In this document: one piece after another, positions 1-10,858 of the stretch | Numbering within the stretch: position 1 is the stretch's first letter | Layout of the letters: each line of letters opens with the position of its first letter | NCBI RefSeq assembly: GCF_947494755.1 | Contig: NZ_CANLVZ010000015.1 | Span: 1-64,000, forward strand | Direction: 5' to 3' | Origin: an uncultured Tateyamaria sp. | GTDB lineage: Bacteria; Pseudomonadota; Alphaproteobacteria; Rhodobacterales; Rhodobacteraceae | DNA: 64,000 nt | The notes under the pieces: model-generated | Seen by the model: only the letters and a program-made list of their open reading frames with translations | Databases searched by the model: none | What the model was told of the DNA's origin: nothing | Translations under genes and position numbers: made by a program

Positions 1-262
1 TATGCTAACCGGTCAGAAGAGGACCAAAACCTGAACAGTGCTAACTTATAAACACGGACTCTCAGGGGAGCAGGTCAGTAACTGTCCGCTTACGTTCGCC
101 CGGTCTGCGAATGGTTGCCCCTTGTTCGTGATAGAACCTGAACGCAAATCGATGGTTTCGGCGGAGCGCGTTATCATCAACGCCGATGAGTGAGATGAGA
201 CATGGGTAGCCCTTGATTTGCAATAAAGCTAGGTGCGCCAATTGCAGACTCATCAGGCGTGA
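1..262. other. Unassigned left edge
   Basis: I see no gene here that I can support. A 79-codon open frame on the minus strand (62-301) has no recognisable motif. A stop codon at 260-262 lies just upstream of the recombinase remnant and in its frame, so if this stretch once held the middle of the recombinase gene it is no longer readable as such. Confidence 0.4.
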
Positions 263-628
263 CGATACGGCGACCTGGGATCCAGAGCCAAACTGATCCA
301 CGCTGACAAGGTGGCCAAGTTTATCGAAGAATACGACCGGGAGCGAAGACGCTTGGCGCGAGAGGTGATGTCAGATCGAATGGCCTTCGAGGCGGGCCTG
401 ACAAAGGCGACCCAACAAATCGAACAGATCGTGACGAACATCACCGAGGGGGCGTTCGACAGTTCGATGAAAAATGATCTGGAAGTGCGCAAAGCACAGT
501 CAGAGGGCGAACTTGCAGCCCTTCCTCCCGGGAACACCGCTATCCCGCATTCGGTGCTGGCCGCGATCTTGGAGTCATCAGGCCCAAAACGACGAACCCC
601 GCCGTTTTACGGGCGGGGTGTCGGTTTT

Positions 629-643
<15 letters not shown>
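263..643 (+). pseudogene. Serine recombinase C-terminal remnant
   Basis: This open frame carries the coiled-coil tail typical of large serine recombinases. An 'FIEEYDRERRRLAREV' helix is followed by alternating charged and hydrophobic heptads up to 'GELAALPP'. The catalytic resolvase domain, the recombinase domain and the zinc ribbon are all absent. The frame is closed upstream by a stop at 260-262. Downstream it runs on without homology into the tRNA terminator and the 3' end of the tRNA gene, where it stops. It is therefore read as a fragment left by decay or deletion of an integrated element. The family assignment rests only on the coiled-coil pattern, and another helical protein is possible. 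Confidence 0.6.
597..618 (-). terminator. Terminator of tRNA-fMet
   Basis: A perfect 7-bp stem (ccccgcc at 597-603, ggcgggg at 612-618) lies 10 nt beyond the 3' end of the minus-strand tRNA gene. On the minus strand it is followed by TTCGTCGTTTT. The position and shape fit a Rho-independent terminator. Confidence 0.7.
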
Positions 644-705
<62 letters not shown>

Positions 706-828
706 CCAGTTGGTGGAGTGCGTTTAGTCCGAGTCGGAGGGGACTGCAAGGGGATCAAATCGGTTTGCGCCGCGAAAGTGATATTCTTCGTGGCTGAGGC
801 GCTTGCGACTCTTGAAACCACCGATGGC

Positions 829-1716
829 TCAGGTTTGGGTTTCGCGGACCACCTCGGCGATCTCGCGCAGGGCGTTGCCCATCGGATTTGCCTTGCGCCA
901 GATCAGCCCGATGGTGCGGGTTGGCGCAGGGGGGGCGAAGCGGGACACGTGTACCGACGTTGCGCGCGTTTCGACCCCAATGGCCATTTCGGGAATGAGC
1001 GTCGCCCCGATCCCGGCCCCCACCATCTGCACAAGTGTCGACAAAGAGCTGCCGTCCAGCCCGTCACGCCGCCGCGCCGCGTTTATGTTGCAAAATGACA
1101 GGGCTTGGTCGCGAAAGCAGTGTCCTTCTTCAAGCAACAGCAGGCGCATATCACTCAGTGCATCGGTACTGAGGGGGGTGGGCGGATCTGGTGCGCCGCT
1201 GCGGACCAACACCATTTCTTCGGTGAAAAGCGGTACTTCGATCAGGCTTGGTTCCTCAACGGGCAAGGCGACGATAGCGGCATCAAGGCGGCCATCCATC
1301 AGTTCCTCAAGCAGGCGGGGGGTGATCGTCTCGCGGACGTCGATGTCCATCTTGGGAAAGCGCGCAGTCAGATCGCCAATCAACCGCGGCAACAGATAGG
1401 GCGCGATGGTCGGGATAACGCCAAGGCGCAACCGCTCAAGCAGGCCGCCCCGCACGGCCTCGGCCCACTCGCCCATCTGCTGCACTTCATCCAGCACCAC
1501 GCGGGCGCGCGCGGCAAAGGCGACCCCGGACGGGGTCAATCGCACCTGTTTCGGGGCCCGCTCAAAAAGTTGCAGGCCAAGCGTCTCCTCGAGCTCCCTG
1601 ATCTGCACCGACAAGGCAGGTTGAGAGATGGCGCAACTGTCCGCAGCGTTGCCAAAATGGCCTTCGCGGGCGAGCGCTTCGAAATAGCGCAATTGCCGTA
1701 GGGTGATGTTCTTCAT
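829..1716 (-). CDS. oxyR: Hydrogen peroxide-inducible regulator OxyR (LysR family)
   Basis: This 295-residue LysR-type regulator has an N-terminal winged helix-turn-helix (residues 3-62, with 'AISQPALSVQIRELEE') and a C-terminal periplasmic-binding-like sensor domain. The pair C200 and C209 in 'EEGHCFRDQALSFC' matches the redox-active Cys199/Cys208 pair of Escherichia coli OxyR, which forms a disulfide on oxidation by peroxide. It is divergent from katG across 206 bp, the usual arrangement for a regulator of its neighbour. It probably activates katG when oxidised and regulates itself. The start ATG at 1716 gives a standard LysR N-terminus. Confidence 0.95.
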   Translation of the reverse strand: MKNITLRQLRYFEALAREGHFGNAADSCAISQPALSVQIRELEETLGLQLFERAPKQVRLTPSGVAFAARARVVLDEVQQMGEWAEAVRGGLLERLRLGVIPTIAPYLLPRLIGDLTARFPKMDIDVRETITPRLLEELMDGRLDAAIVALPVEEPSLIEVPLFTEEMVLVRSGAPDPPTPLSTDALSDMRLLLLEEGHCFRDQALSFCNINAARRRDGLDGSSLSTLVQMVGAGIGATLIPEMAIGVETRATSVHVSRFAPPAPTRTIGLIWRKANPMGNALREIAEVVRETQT

Positions 1717-1724
1717 AATGCAAG

Positions 1725-1740
1725 GCTATCGATGCTATCG
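1725..1740. promoter_or_regulatory. Candidate OxyR operator in oxyR-katG intergenic
   Basis: Two direct copies of GCTATCG start 9 nt apart (1725-1731 and 1734-1740), 9-24 nt before the oxyR start codon. OxyR sites contain ATAG/CTAT elements at about 10-11 nt spacing, so the CTAT cores here are suggestive. The spacing and the lack of a second dyad make the assignment tentative. Confidence 0.35.
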
Positions 1741-1910
1741 GAAAATGTAACTTAGATTTATCGCGCGAGATCGGTAACAATTGGCCAATGCGACAAAGCC
1801 AGAGCAAGATTCGGATAGAAACGAAGATGTTTCGGCGTGCATAAACGACCTATGATGCGCATCTGGAATGATTCCAATCTGGGCTCAATTCCAGCGCGGA
1901 CAACCAATGA

Positions 1911-4127
<2,217 letters not shown>

Positions 4128-4147
4128 GCCTGACACAGTAATGTAGC

Positions 4148-4176
4148 AAAGCGCGGGGCATCACACCCCGCGCTTT
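4148..4176. terminator. Bidirectional terminator katG/pcaG
   Basis: An 11-bp perfect stem (aaagcgcgggg at 4148-4158, ccccgcgcttt at 4166-4176) lies between the convergent ends of katG and pcaG. The A/T ends give a short U-tract on either strand. Confidence 0.85.
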
Positions 4177-4184
4177 CTTCATGC

Positions 4185-4784
4185 TCAGACGTCGAAAAAG
4201 ATCGTCTCGTCGGGCCCCTGCAGGTGAATGTCGAACTTGAATGTGCCGGGTGTCGTTTCCTGCGCGATCAGGGTCGGCACACGGTTCTGATGCTCGATGC
4301 GGGTCAGCCATGGATCGTCGCCCAGCATCGGATCACCGGGAAAATACATCCGCGTTTGCAATCCGATATTGATGCCGCGCGCCACCAGCCAGATCGAGAT
4401 GTGCGGGGCCATCATGCGCCCATCGGTGAAGGGCACCGGGCCGGGCCGGACCGTTTCCATCGACCATTGGCCCGTCTCCGCATCGCCAGCGGTGCGGCCC
4501 CACCCGGTGAAGGTCGGGTCAGCCCCATCACGGCCCGGATAGAGGCCTTGCGCGTCCGCTTGCCACAGCTCCATCATCGCATCGCGCAGGGGCGTCCCCG
4601 TGCCGTCAAAGACGGTGCCGGTGACGGTGATCCGCTCTCCCTTGGTGTTATCGGTGACCATCGCGGCGCCCAGATCTGCCTCATAGACATCCGTAATCCC
4701 TGCGAAATTCGGAACGCATCCGATGTGGACGTAAGGCCCTGCGGTCTGCGAGGGGCTTTCGTGCAAATGGGTCAGACGTTGCAT
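4185..4784 (-). CDS. pcaG: Protocatechuate 3,4-dioxygenase alpha subunit
   Basis: The 199-residue alpha subunit of intradiol protocatechuate 3,4-dioxygenase, which cleaves protocatechuate to 3-carboxy-cis,cis-muconate in the beta-ketoadipate pathway. 'SQTAGPYVHIG' near the N-terminus, 'GTPLRDAMMELWQAD', 'DGRMMAPHISIWLVARGI' and 'TRMYFPGD' follow the intradiol dioxygenase fold. The non-haem iron ligands are contributed by the beta subunit. Its ATG overlaps the stop of pcaH in a TGATG arrangement, so the two subunits are translationally coupled, as expected for a 1:1 complex. Confidence 0.95.
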   Translation of the reverse strand: MQRLTHLHESPSQTAGPYVHIGCVPNFAGITDVYEADLGAAMVTDNTKGERITVTGTVFDGTGTPLRDAMMELWQADAQGLYPGRDGADPTFTGWGRTAGDAETGQWSMETVRPGPVPFTDGRMMAPHISIWLVARGINIGLQTRMYFPGDPMLGDDPWLTRIEHQNRVPTLIAQETTPGTFKFDIHLQGPDETIFFDV

Positions 4785-5509
4785 CAGTTCCCCTCAATCC
4801 GGTTTTCAAACATGGTCGAACGCCGCCCGCGCAGCACGATGTCAAAGTGATAGGCGCGCGCATCCATCGGAACCGTGTTGTTCATATCAAGTGGCGCAAC
4901 CAGCTGGCTGACGGCCTCCGCATCGGTGATCGTGCGCACAATGGGGCAGAGCGGGATCAGCGGATCGCCTTCGAAATACATCTGCGTGATCAACCGCTGG
5001 CCAAAGCTGTGACCGAAGACGGAAAAATGGATGTGGGCGGGTCGCCAGTCGTTGACACCGTTGGGCCAAGGATAGGCACCGGGCTTGATCGTGCGAAAGC
5101 TGTAGCCGCCCTGATCGTCGGTGATCGTGCGCCCGCAGCCCCCGAAATTGGGATCGAGCGGGGCGATGTAACCCTCCTTGGCATGGCGATAGCGCCCACC
5201 TGCATTGGCCTGCCACACCTCGATCAATGCGTTGGGCACCCCGCGCCCGTTCTCATCCAAGACGCGGCCATGCACGATGATCCGCTGCCCGATCGCCATC
5301 TCGCCAGCGGCTGCATAGTTCACGATCAGGTCGTTGTCGTGCGCGCCTATGATGTCATGGCCAAAGACCGGCCCCGCCTCTTCCGACAATGTGGTCGGCA
5401 TCGACAGCAGCGCCTTTTGCGGGGACCGCACGACACTCGTTTTGTAGTCAGGCGTCAGCGCCTTGGGATGACGGTCGCGGTTGCGGTGAAACAGGGGGCC
5501 GTCGCTCAT
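4784..5509 (-). CDS. pcaH: Protocatechuate 3,4-dioxygenase beta subunit
   Basis: The 241-residue catalytic beta subunit that binds the ferric iron. The family ligands are visible as Tyr in '[11 protein letters not shown]' and 'GAYPWPNG' and the HxH of '[14 protein letters not shown]'. '[17 protein letters not shown]' is the standard dioxygenase C motif. It sits between pcaC and pcaG, with an ATGA overlap with pcaC upstream and a TGATG overlap with pcaG downstream. It converts lignin-derived and other aromatics through protocatechuate, a common roseobacter carbon route. Confidence 0.96.
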   Translation of the reverse strand: MSDGPLFHRNRDRHPKALTPDYKTSVVRSPQKALLSMPTTLSEEAGPVFGHDIIGAHDNDLIVNYAAAGEMAIGQRIIVHGRVLDENGRGVPNALIEVWQANAGGRYRHAKEGYIAPLDPNFGGCGRTITDDQGGYSFRTIKPGAYPWPNGVNDWRPAHIHFSVFGHSFGQRLITQMYFEGDPLIPLCPIVRTITDAEAVSQLVAPLDMNNTVPMDARAYHFDIVLRGRRSTMFENRIEGN

Positions 5510-5886
5510 GCCTCGGCCTCCATCTCGGCAAAGGTTTGTTTCGCGAGTTTGAGCGCGTGGTTGGCGCGCGGGACGCCTGCGTAGATCGCCACGTGCTGAA
5601 ACGCTTCGGCCACATCTTGCGGGGACGCTCCGGTCCGGGCACAGGCGCGGATATGCATGGGGATTTCGTCAAAATTGCCTGTCGCGGCGAGCAATGCCAG
5701 TGTCAGCATCGAGCGTTCACGCAACGAAATCGCGTCACTGGCCCAGACCGTGCCCCACGCGCCTTCGGTGATGAGGTCCTGAAAGGGGGCGTCAAACGGC
5801 GTTTTCGCAGCCTCCGCGCGGTCCACATGCGCGTCGCCCAAGACGGTGCGGCGCACGGCCATGCCCTTTGATTGTTTGTCGCTCAT
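5506..5886 (-). CDS. pcaC: 4-carboxymuconolactone decarboxylase
   Basis: A 126-residue small helical protein of the CMD family, which decarboxylates 4-carboxymuconolactone to beta-ketoadipate enol-lactone. '[33 protein letters not shown]' and '[22 protein letters not shown]' are the CMD core. The start at 5886 is chosen because GAGG lies 7 nt upstream; longer versions would overlap the aspS promoter region. It is the first gene of pcaCHG. No pcaQ regulator, pcaD or pcaB is in the window, unlike the fuller roseobacter pca clusters. Confidence 0.92.
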   Translation of the reverse strand: MSDKQSKGMAVRRTVLGDAHVDRAEAAKTPFDAPFQDLITEGAWGTVWASDAISLRERSMLTLALLAATGNFDEIPMHIRACARTGASPQDVAEAFQHVAIYAGVPRANHALKLAKQTFAEMEAEA

Positions 5887-6005
5887 CACGCGCCCCTCGC
5901 TTTTTGCCCGTATTAGCATGGGTGCGCAGGCTTTGTCGCCTTGACTTTCCACCCCTCGCCCGGTGTATCTGCGCCGATCTTGACACGCCCGAAGGGACCA
6001 TTCCG

Positions 6006-7787
6006 ATGCATGCTTACCGCTCTCATTCCTGTGCCGCGCTGACCTCGGCCAATGTGGGTGATACCGTGCGCCTGTCGGGCTGGGTGCACCGGGTGCGCGA
6101 CCATGGCGGCGTGCTGTTCATCGACCTGCGCGACCACTACGGCATGACGCAGTTGCTGTGCGACCCCGACAGCCCGGTCTTTGCCGAGGTGGAAAAGGTG
6201 CGCAGCGAGTGGTGCATTCGCATCGACGGGACGGTCAAGGCGCGCGATGCCTCGCTTGTGAACCCCAAGATCCCGACCGGCGAAATCGAAGTCTTCGTGC
6301 GCGATCTCGAGGTGCTGGGCACGTCGGCGGAATTGCCGCTGATGGTCTTTGGCGATCAGGAATATCCCGAAGAAACGCGGCTGACCTACCGCTATCTCGA
6401 TCTGCGCCGTGAAAAGATGCAGGATAACATGAAGCTGCGCAGCGATGTGGTCGCGTCGATCCGCAAGCGCATGTGGGATCGCGATTTCCGCGAGTACCAG
6501 ACGCCCATCATCACCGCCTCCTCGCCAGAAGGCGCGCGCGATTTCCTCGTGCCGTCGCGCCTGCATCCGGGCAAGTTCTATGCGCTGCCGCAGGCCCCAC
6601 AGCAGTTCAAGCAGCTGTTGATGGTGTCGGGCTTTGACAAATATTTCCAGATCGCGCCCTGTTTCCGGGACGAAGACCCGCGCGCTGATCGCTCGCCCAC
6701 CGATTTTTATCAGCTCGACCTCGAGATGTCGTTTGTCACGCAACAGGATGTGTTTGACACAATTGCACCCGTGCTGGCAGGCGTGTTCGAGGAATTCGGC
6801 GGTGGCAAATCCGTCGACGCGCCAGACAGTTGGGAGCAGATCAGTTACCGCGATGCGGCGCTCTGGTATGGGTCGGACAAGCCCGACCTGCGCAACCCGA
6901 TCAAGATGCAGGTGGTGTCGGACCACTTCGCGGGCTCGGGCTTTGCGATCTTTGCCAAACTTCTGGAGCAGGACGGCACCGAAATCCGCGCAATTCCGGC
7001 CCCCGGTGGCGGGTCGCGCAAGTTTTGTGATCGGATGAACGCCTATGCGCAAAAGGAAGGGCTGCCCGGGATGGGCTATATCTTCTGGCGCGATCAGGGC
7101 GAGGGGATGGAGGCCGCAGGACCACTTGCCAAGAACATCGGCCCCGAGCGGACCGAGGCGATCCGCCTGCAACTGCGCCTGGGCGTGGGGGATGCCGCGT
7201 TCTTCCTTGGCGGCAAGCCCAAGACATTCGAGGCCATCGCGGGGCGCGCGCGCAACGTGATCGGCGAGGAATTGAAGCTGATTGACGAAAACCGCTTTGC
7301 CTTTGCATGGATCGTCGATTTCCCGATCTACGAACAGGACGCGGAAACCGGCAAGATCGACTTTGAGCACAACCCGTTTTCGATGCCGCAGGGCGGGATG
7401 GAGGCTTTGCAGGGCGATCCGCTCGACGTGCTCGGCTTTCAGTATGACCTCGCGTGCAACGGCTATGAACTGGTGTCGGGTGCGATCCGGAACCATCGGC
7501 CCGAGATCATGTTCAAGGCGTTCGAGATCGCAGGTTATGACGAGAGCGAAGTGCGCAAGCGGTTCGGCGGCATGGTCAACGCGTTCCAATACGGCGCGCC
7601 GCCCCACGGTGGTTGTGCGGCGGGGATCGACCGGATCGTGATGCTGCTGGCGGGCGAACAGAACATCCGCGAGGTGATCCTGTTCCCGATGAACCAGCGC
7701 GCCGAAGACTTGATGATGGACGCGCCCTCCGAGCCGACAAGCGATCAGCTGATGGAGCTGGGGCTGCGGGTCATTCCGCAAGACTAG
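6006..7787 (+). CDS. aspS: Aspartyl-tRNA synthetase
   Basis: A 593-residue class II synthetase that charges tRNA-Asp (in many alphaproteobacteria also tRNA-Asn, which is then amidated). An OB-fold anticodon-binding domain (residues about 17-105, '[26 protein letters not shown]') is followed by motif 2 '[22 protein letters not shown]', a GAD insertion domain, and motif 3 '[11 protein letters not shown]' near the C-terminus. The start at 6006 is the family N-terminus; the open frame extends 46 codons further upstream without homology. It is divergent from pcaC across 119 bp and followed by a terminator hairpin. Confidence 0.97.
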   Translation: MHAYRSHSCAALTSANVGDTVRLSGWVHRVRDHGGVLFIDLRDHYGMTQLLCDPDSPVFAEVEKVRSEWCIRIDGTVKARDASLVNPKIPTGEIEVFVRDLEVLGTSAELPLMVFGDQEYPEETRLTYRYLDLRREKMQDNMKLRSDVVASIRKRMWDRDFREYQTPIITASSPEGARDFLVPSRLHPGKFYALPQAPQQFKQLLMVSGFDKYFQIAPCFRDEDPRADRSPTDFYQLDLEMSFVTQQDVFDTIAPVLAGVFEEFGGGKSVDAPDSWEQISYRDAALWYGSDKPDLRNPIKMQVVSDHFAGSGFAIFAKLLEQDGTEIRAIPAPGGGSRKFCDRMNAYAQKEGLPGMGYIFWRDQGEGMEAAGPLAKNIGPERTEAIRLQLRLGVGDAAFFLGGKPKTFEAIAGRARNVIGEELKLIDENRFAFAWIVDFPIYEQDAETGKIDFEHNPFSMPQGGMEALQGDPLDVLGFQYDLACNGYELVSGAIRNHRPEIMFKAFEIAGYDESEVRKRFGGMVNAFQYGAPPHGGCAAGIDRIVMLLAGEQNIREVILFPMNQRAEDLMMDAPSEPTSDQLMELGLRVIPQD

Positions 7788-7813
7788 GCGGGCAGGATTT
7801 CACGACATTTCAG

Positions 7814-7841
7814 GGGCGCGCCTTACCAGCAGGGCGCGCCC
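7814..7841 (+). terminator. aspS terminator
   Basis: A 9-bp perfect stem, gggcgcgcc (7814-7822) and ggcgcgccc (7833-7841), with a 10-nt loop, followed by TTTG 26 nt after the aspS stop codon. The short U-tract makes it a moderately good Rho-independent terminator. Confidence 0.65.
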
Positions 7842-7922
7842 TTTGTCGTCGATCTGCTGATCGACTCTGCGTGCACCTCGAAAGCGCTTGGCGTTGCGCG
7901 GAACTCCGCCTAACGTCCGGCC

Positions 7923-8651
7923 ATGACGGGAATTTACCAGATCAATGATGCGCCCGTGCCCAATTGGACGCCGCCACCTGTACCGGATGCGACCACGGTG
8001 CTGACAGGGCAGTACGCCACACTTGAACCGCTGGTGGCGGACACTCATGCCGCGTTGTTATATCAGCCCTTTGTCGGCCACGACCATGTCTGGAATTTCC
8101 TGCCCTACGGTCCTTTTTCGTCCTCTGCGCAGTATTATCGGTGGGTCCGCGAGATCGAGATGGGGAAAGACACGCAGTTTTACGCCATCAAGAACCATGA
8201 CAGCGGCGCCTTCGAGGGTGTTGCGAGTTTTCTGCGCATCGCCCCCGAGGCGGGAAGTATCGAGGTCGGCCACATCAACTTCAGCCCGGCGCTGCAGAGA
8301 ACGCGCGCCGCGACCGAGGCGCTGTATCTGATGATGGGCTGGGCCTTTGAGGCGGGTTATCGCCGCTTTGAATGGAAGTGCGATGCGATGAACGCAGGCT
8401 CGCGCCGGGCAGCGCAGCGCCTTGGGTTCAGTTACGAGGGCGTCTTTCGCCAAGCGGCAGTCGTCAAAGGGCGCAATCGTGACACCGCTTGGTTTGCGGC
8501 CATCGACGCGGAGTGGCCTGCGCTCAAGGAAGCGTTTGGCGTTTGGTTGAACCCGGCCAATTTTGATGTGCAAGGCCGACAGAATGAAAGCCTTGCCGAC
8601 ATGACTCAACTGGTCCGTGTGGCGGATGATCCGACCCTCGCCACCTCCTGA
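7923..8651 (+). CDS. GNAT family N-acetyltransferase (RimJ/RimL-like)
   Basis: A 242-residue protein with the RimJ/RimL-type acetyl-CoA-dependent acetyltransferase fold. It shows 'GVASFLRIAPEAGSIEVGHI', the acetyl-CoA-binding region around 'RTRAATEALYLMMGWAFE', and the diagnostic 'RFEWKCDAMNAGSRRAAQRLGFSYEGVFRQ'. Such enzymes acetylate protein N-termini or small amines; the substrate cannot be told here. No clear Shine-Dalgarno precedes the ATG. It ends 4 bp from the convergent receiver gene. Confidence 0.88.
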   Translation: MTGIYQINDAPVPNWTPPPVPDATTVLTGQYATLEPLVADTHAALLYQPFVGHDHVWNFLPYGPFSSSAQYYRWVREIEMGKDTQFYAIKNHDSGAFEGVASFLRIAPEAGSIEVGHINFSPALQRTRAATEALYLMMGWAFEAGYRRFEWKCDAMNAGSRRAAQRLGFSYEGVFRQAAVVKGRNRDTAWFAAIDAEWPALKEAFGVWLNPANFDVQGRQNESLADMTQLVRVADDPTLATS

Positions 8652-8655
8652 CAAA

Positions 8656-9375
8656 TCAGATCGCGATTTTCTCAGCCAACCGCTCCTGAACTAGCCCGGC
8701 CACCGTCGCGGCCTCTGACGCGGCAGAGTCGCCGCGTGCCCGTTTGGCCGCCAATGCAGCACTGGCCATCATCAGTTCGTCATCGTCTGCACTGCGCGCC
8801 ACGCCGCTGAGGAATTGCGCAACGTAGTCAAGCGCACGCACATCGCTCGCCCCTTCGAGCACGTCAGCCACATGGGCCATGTCATCGCGGTAGGCAATCG
8901 GGTCAGGCTCGACCAAATCGTTGGGCACGGACCGCGGCCCGTTCGGGCGCCGATCCGGCGGCAGATGCGACAGGATCGTGTCCTGAAACACGCCCAACGA
9001 GACAACAGGCTTCGCCATAAAACCATCAGCGCCCGCGTCCAACGCGATCCCCTCGCGGTCAATGTCGCCAGACGTGCCCAGAATCACATCCGGGCGATTG
9101 CCCGACGCGGACAGCTCGCGGATCAAATCACTGCCGCTGCCGTCCGGCAGACCGATATCCACGATCACGACCGTTGGCCGGTAAACCTGCAAATGGCGGC
9201 GCGCCGAGCGCAACGTGTCGGCCCGCCGAATGCGCGCCCCACTGCGCAAACACAACAATCGCAGCGCCTCGCAAGCGAATCGACTGTCTTCGATGACCAA
9301 AACGGTCAGACCCAAAAGGGGGCGCATCGCGGTTGGGGCGGGGTAAATTGGCTTGAACGGGTCCGTCGTATCCAT
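8656..9375 (-). CDS. Orphan response-regulator receiver protein
   Basis: A 239-residue protein with a CheY-like receiver domain at residues 23-138. The acidic pair is 'VIEDS' (E29, D30), the phospho-acceptor is D73 in 'IVDIGLPDG', a Thr/Ser is in 'GTSGD', and the conserved Lys is K122 in 'FMAKP'. The remaining 100 residues are helical and contain no DNA-binding or output domain that I recognise. No histidine kinase is adjacent. Start 9375 is preceded by GGAGG at 5 nt. It probably works by protein-protein contact, but this is inference. Confidence 0.8.
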   Translation of the reverse strand: MDTTDPFKPIYPAPTAMRPLLGLTVLVIEDSRFACEALRLLCLRSGARIRRADTLRSARRHLQVYRPTVVIVDIGLPDGSGSDLIRELSASGNRPDVILGTSGDIDREGIALDAGADGFMAKPVVSLGVFQDTILSHLPPDRRPNGPRSVPNDLVEPDPIAYRDDMAHVADVLEGASDVRALDYVAQFLSGVARSADDDELMMASAALAAKRARGDSAASEAATVAGLVQERLAEKIAI

Positions 9376-9502
9376 CACTTCCTCCGGCTGAACTCTGGAC
9401 CTGACGTTACGGGCCCTTAGCTAACAGCAAGTTAACGCCTGCTCTTGCGTGATATTCCGTGCTTAGCGATAAGGGCGCAACGCCAAACCAAAGGAGTTCC
9501 AG

Positions 9503-9907
9503 ATGATTGGTCGCTTGAACCATGTCGCGATTGCGGTCCCCGATTTGGACGCCGCCGCTGCACAATATCGGGGTGCTTTGGGGGCCGTCGTGGGCGCACC
9601 GCAGGATGAACCCGATCACGGCGTGACTGTCATTTTCATCGAACTGCCCAATACCAAGATCGAACTGCTGTATCCCTTGGGTGATGACAGCCCCATCAAC
9701 GGTTTTCTTGAGAAAAACCCGACAGGTGGCATTCATCACATCTGTTATGAGGTCGATGATATTCTGGCTGCCCGCGATCACCTGCAATCAACCGGCGCGC
9801 GTGTTCTGGGGTCGGGTGAGCCCAAGATCGGGGCCCACGGCAAACCCGTTCTTTTCCTGCATCCCAAGGACTTCAACGGCTGCCTTGTTGAGCTTGAGCA
9901 AGTCTGA
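9503..9907 (+). CDS. mce: Methylmalonyl-CoA epimerase
   Basis: A 134-residue VOC-fold metalloenzyme that interconverts (2S)- and (2R)-methylmalonyl-CoA between propionyl-CoA carboxylase and methylmalonyl-CoA mutase. 'LNHVAIAVPDLDAAAAQYRGALGA', 'GGIHHICYEVDDI' and 'NGCLVELEQV' supply the His and Glu metal ligands. AAGGAG lies 7 nt before the ATG. The stop overlaps the next start (TGATG), so the DUF1467 gene is co-translated, an arrangement common in Rhodobacterales. Confidence 0.93.
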   Translation: MIGRLNHVAIAVPDLDAAAAQYRGALGAVVGAPQDEPDHGVTVIFIELPNTKIELLYPLGDDSPINGFLEKNPTGGIHHICYEVDDILAARDHLQSTGARVLGSGEPKIGAHGKPVLFLHPKDFNGCLVELEQV

Positions 9908-10182
9908 TGGGTCTCACATCAGCCCTTGTCCTTTATGCCGTGATCTGGTGGATGTGTTTCCTGATCTCACTGCCCATCAAGGTGCAAACCCAGGGCGATC
10001 TGGGGCAGGTGGAACCGGGCACCCATGCGGGCGCGCCCGAACATCACCACACCAAGCGCAAGGCGTGGATCGTGACGTGGGTGGCGCTGGTTTTGTGGAT
10101 CATCGTGGCCGGCATCATCCTGTCGGGGTGGATTTCCTTCAGCGATATGAGCTGGTTTGACCGGGCGCTTGAGCCTTTGTGA
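9907..10182 (+). CDS. DUF1467 family small membrane protein
   Basis: A 91-residue protein with two hydrophobic segments (about residues 3-22 and 51-73) separated by a short polar loop ending 'HHHTKRKAW'. It matches the DUF1467 pattern, whose function is unknown. It is coupled to mce by a TGATG overlap. Its last 44 bp overlap the 3' end of the convergent EI24 gene. Confidence 0.82.
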   Translation: MGLTSALVLYAVIWWMCFLISLPIKVQTQGDLGQVEPGTHAGAPEHHHTKRKAWIVTWVALVLWIIVAGIILSGWISFSDMSWFDRALEPL

Positions 10183-10858
10183 TCTTGTGAAAAAGATGGG
10201 TGAATGTCGCTGCCCCAATGATCGGGATCAGTAAATTTATCAATGGGATAGACAGTGGAATCGCCATCAGCGTCCCTGCCAGCCAGATAGTGGCAATGTG
10301 AGCGCGCCGCAACTCTTTGGCGCGCGCCCGTCCGACCCGGCGCATTGCGGCGAGCGTGAAATATTCGCGGCCCAGCAGGAACCCGTTCAGGCCCCAAAAA
10401 ATGAAGGGCGCAAGTGGGGCAAAGAACACGTAGAGGATCAGCGCCAGCAGGTTCGCGACGATCAGCACGCCGAGAAAATTGAGCGTGTCCACCACCGCAT
10501 CGCTAATCGGTACGCTGTTGGCGGGGGCCAAGTGGGGGTAGTGTCGATCCTCGACGGCCTGCGCCACCTCGTCCAAAAACATCGAGGTGATGGCCGAGGC
10601 CACTGGCATCATCAGAAAGATCGACAGGCCAAAGAACAGAAAGAATGACCCCCAACTGACGATATCATCCAGCCACGTGATTGTGCCGACCCATGGCACG
10701 CTGACACTGTCTGCTGTCAGCGATCCGATCAGCCAGACAAGGCCGGAGGTTGCAGCGATCAACAGCGCAACGGTGAGTGCAACGCCCAGCAACAGCACAC
10801 GGCGAAACCGGGCATCGCCGATCTGGCCGAGTGCGGCAAAGAAGGAGGTGATGATCAT
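10139..10858 (-). CDS. EI24 (CysZ-like) membrane protein
   Basis: A 239-residue integral membrane protein with about four to six hydrophobic segments and the EI24/CysZ signature 'SMFLDEVAQAVEDRHYP'. CysZ is a sulfate permease in enterobacteria; the role in Rhodobacterales is not established. The start at 10858 overlaps the nitroreductase stop (ATGA). A start 12 nt upstream is also open but lacks a Shine-Dalgarno. The 3' end overlaps the DUF1467 gene on the other strand. Confidence 0.8.
   Translation of the reverse strand: MIITSFFAALGQIGDARFRRVLLLGVALTVALLIAATSGLVWLIGSLTADSVSVPWVGTITWLDDIVSWGSFFLFFGLSIFLMMPVASAITSMFLDEVAQAVEDRHYPHLAPANSVPISDAVVDTLNFLGVLIVANLLALILYVFFAPLAPFIFWGLNGFLLGREYFTLAAMRRVGRARAKELRRAHIATIWLAGTLMAIPLSIPLINLLIPIIGAATFTHLFHKITKAQAPGQTSSYR

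Noticed and set aside
62-301. 79-codon minus-strand frame at the left edge
   Set aside because: No motif, no ribosome site and no neighbour support; it may be part of the element that left the recombinase remnant, but I cannot show it is a gene.
5913-7781. 622-codon open frame on the minus strand
   Set aside because: It mirrors aspS, which has unambiguous synthetase motifs.
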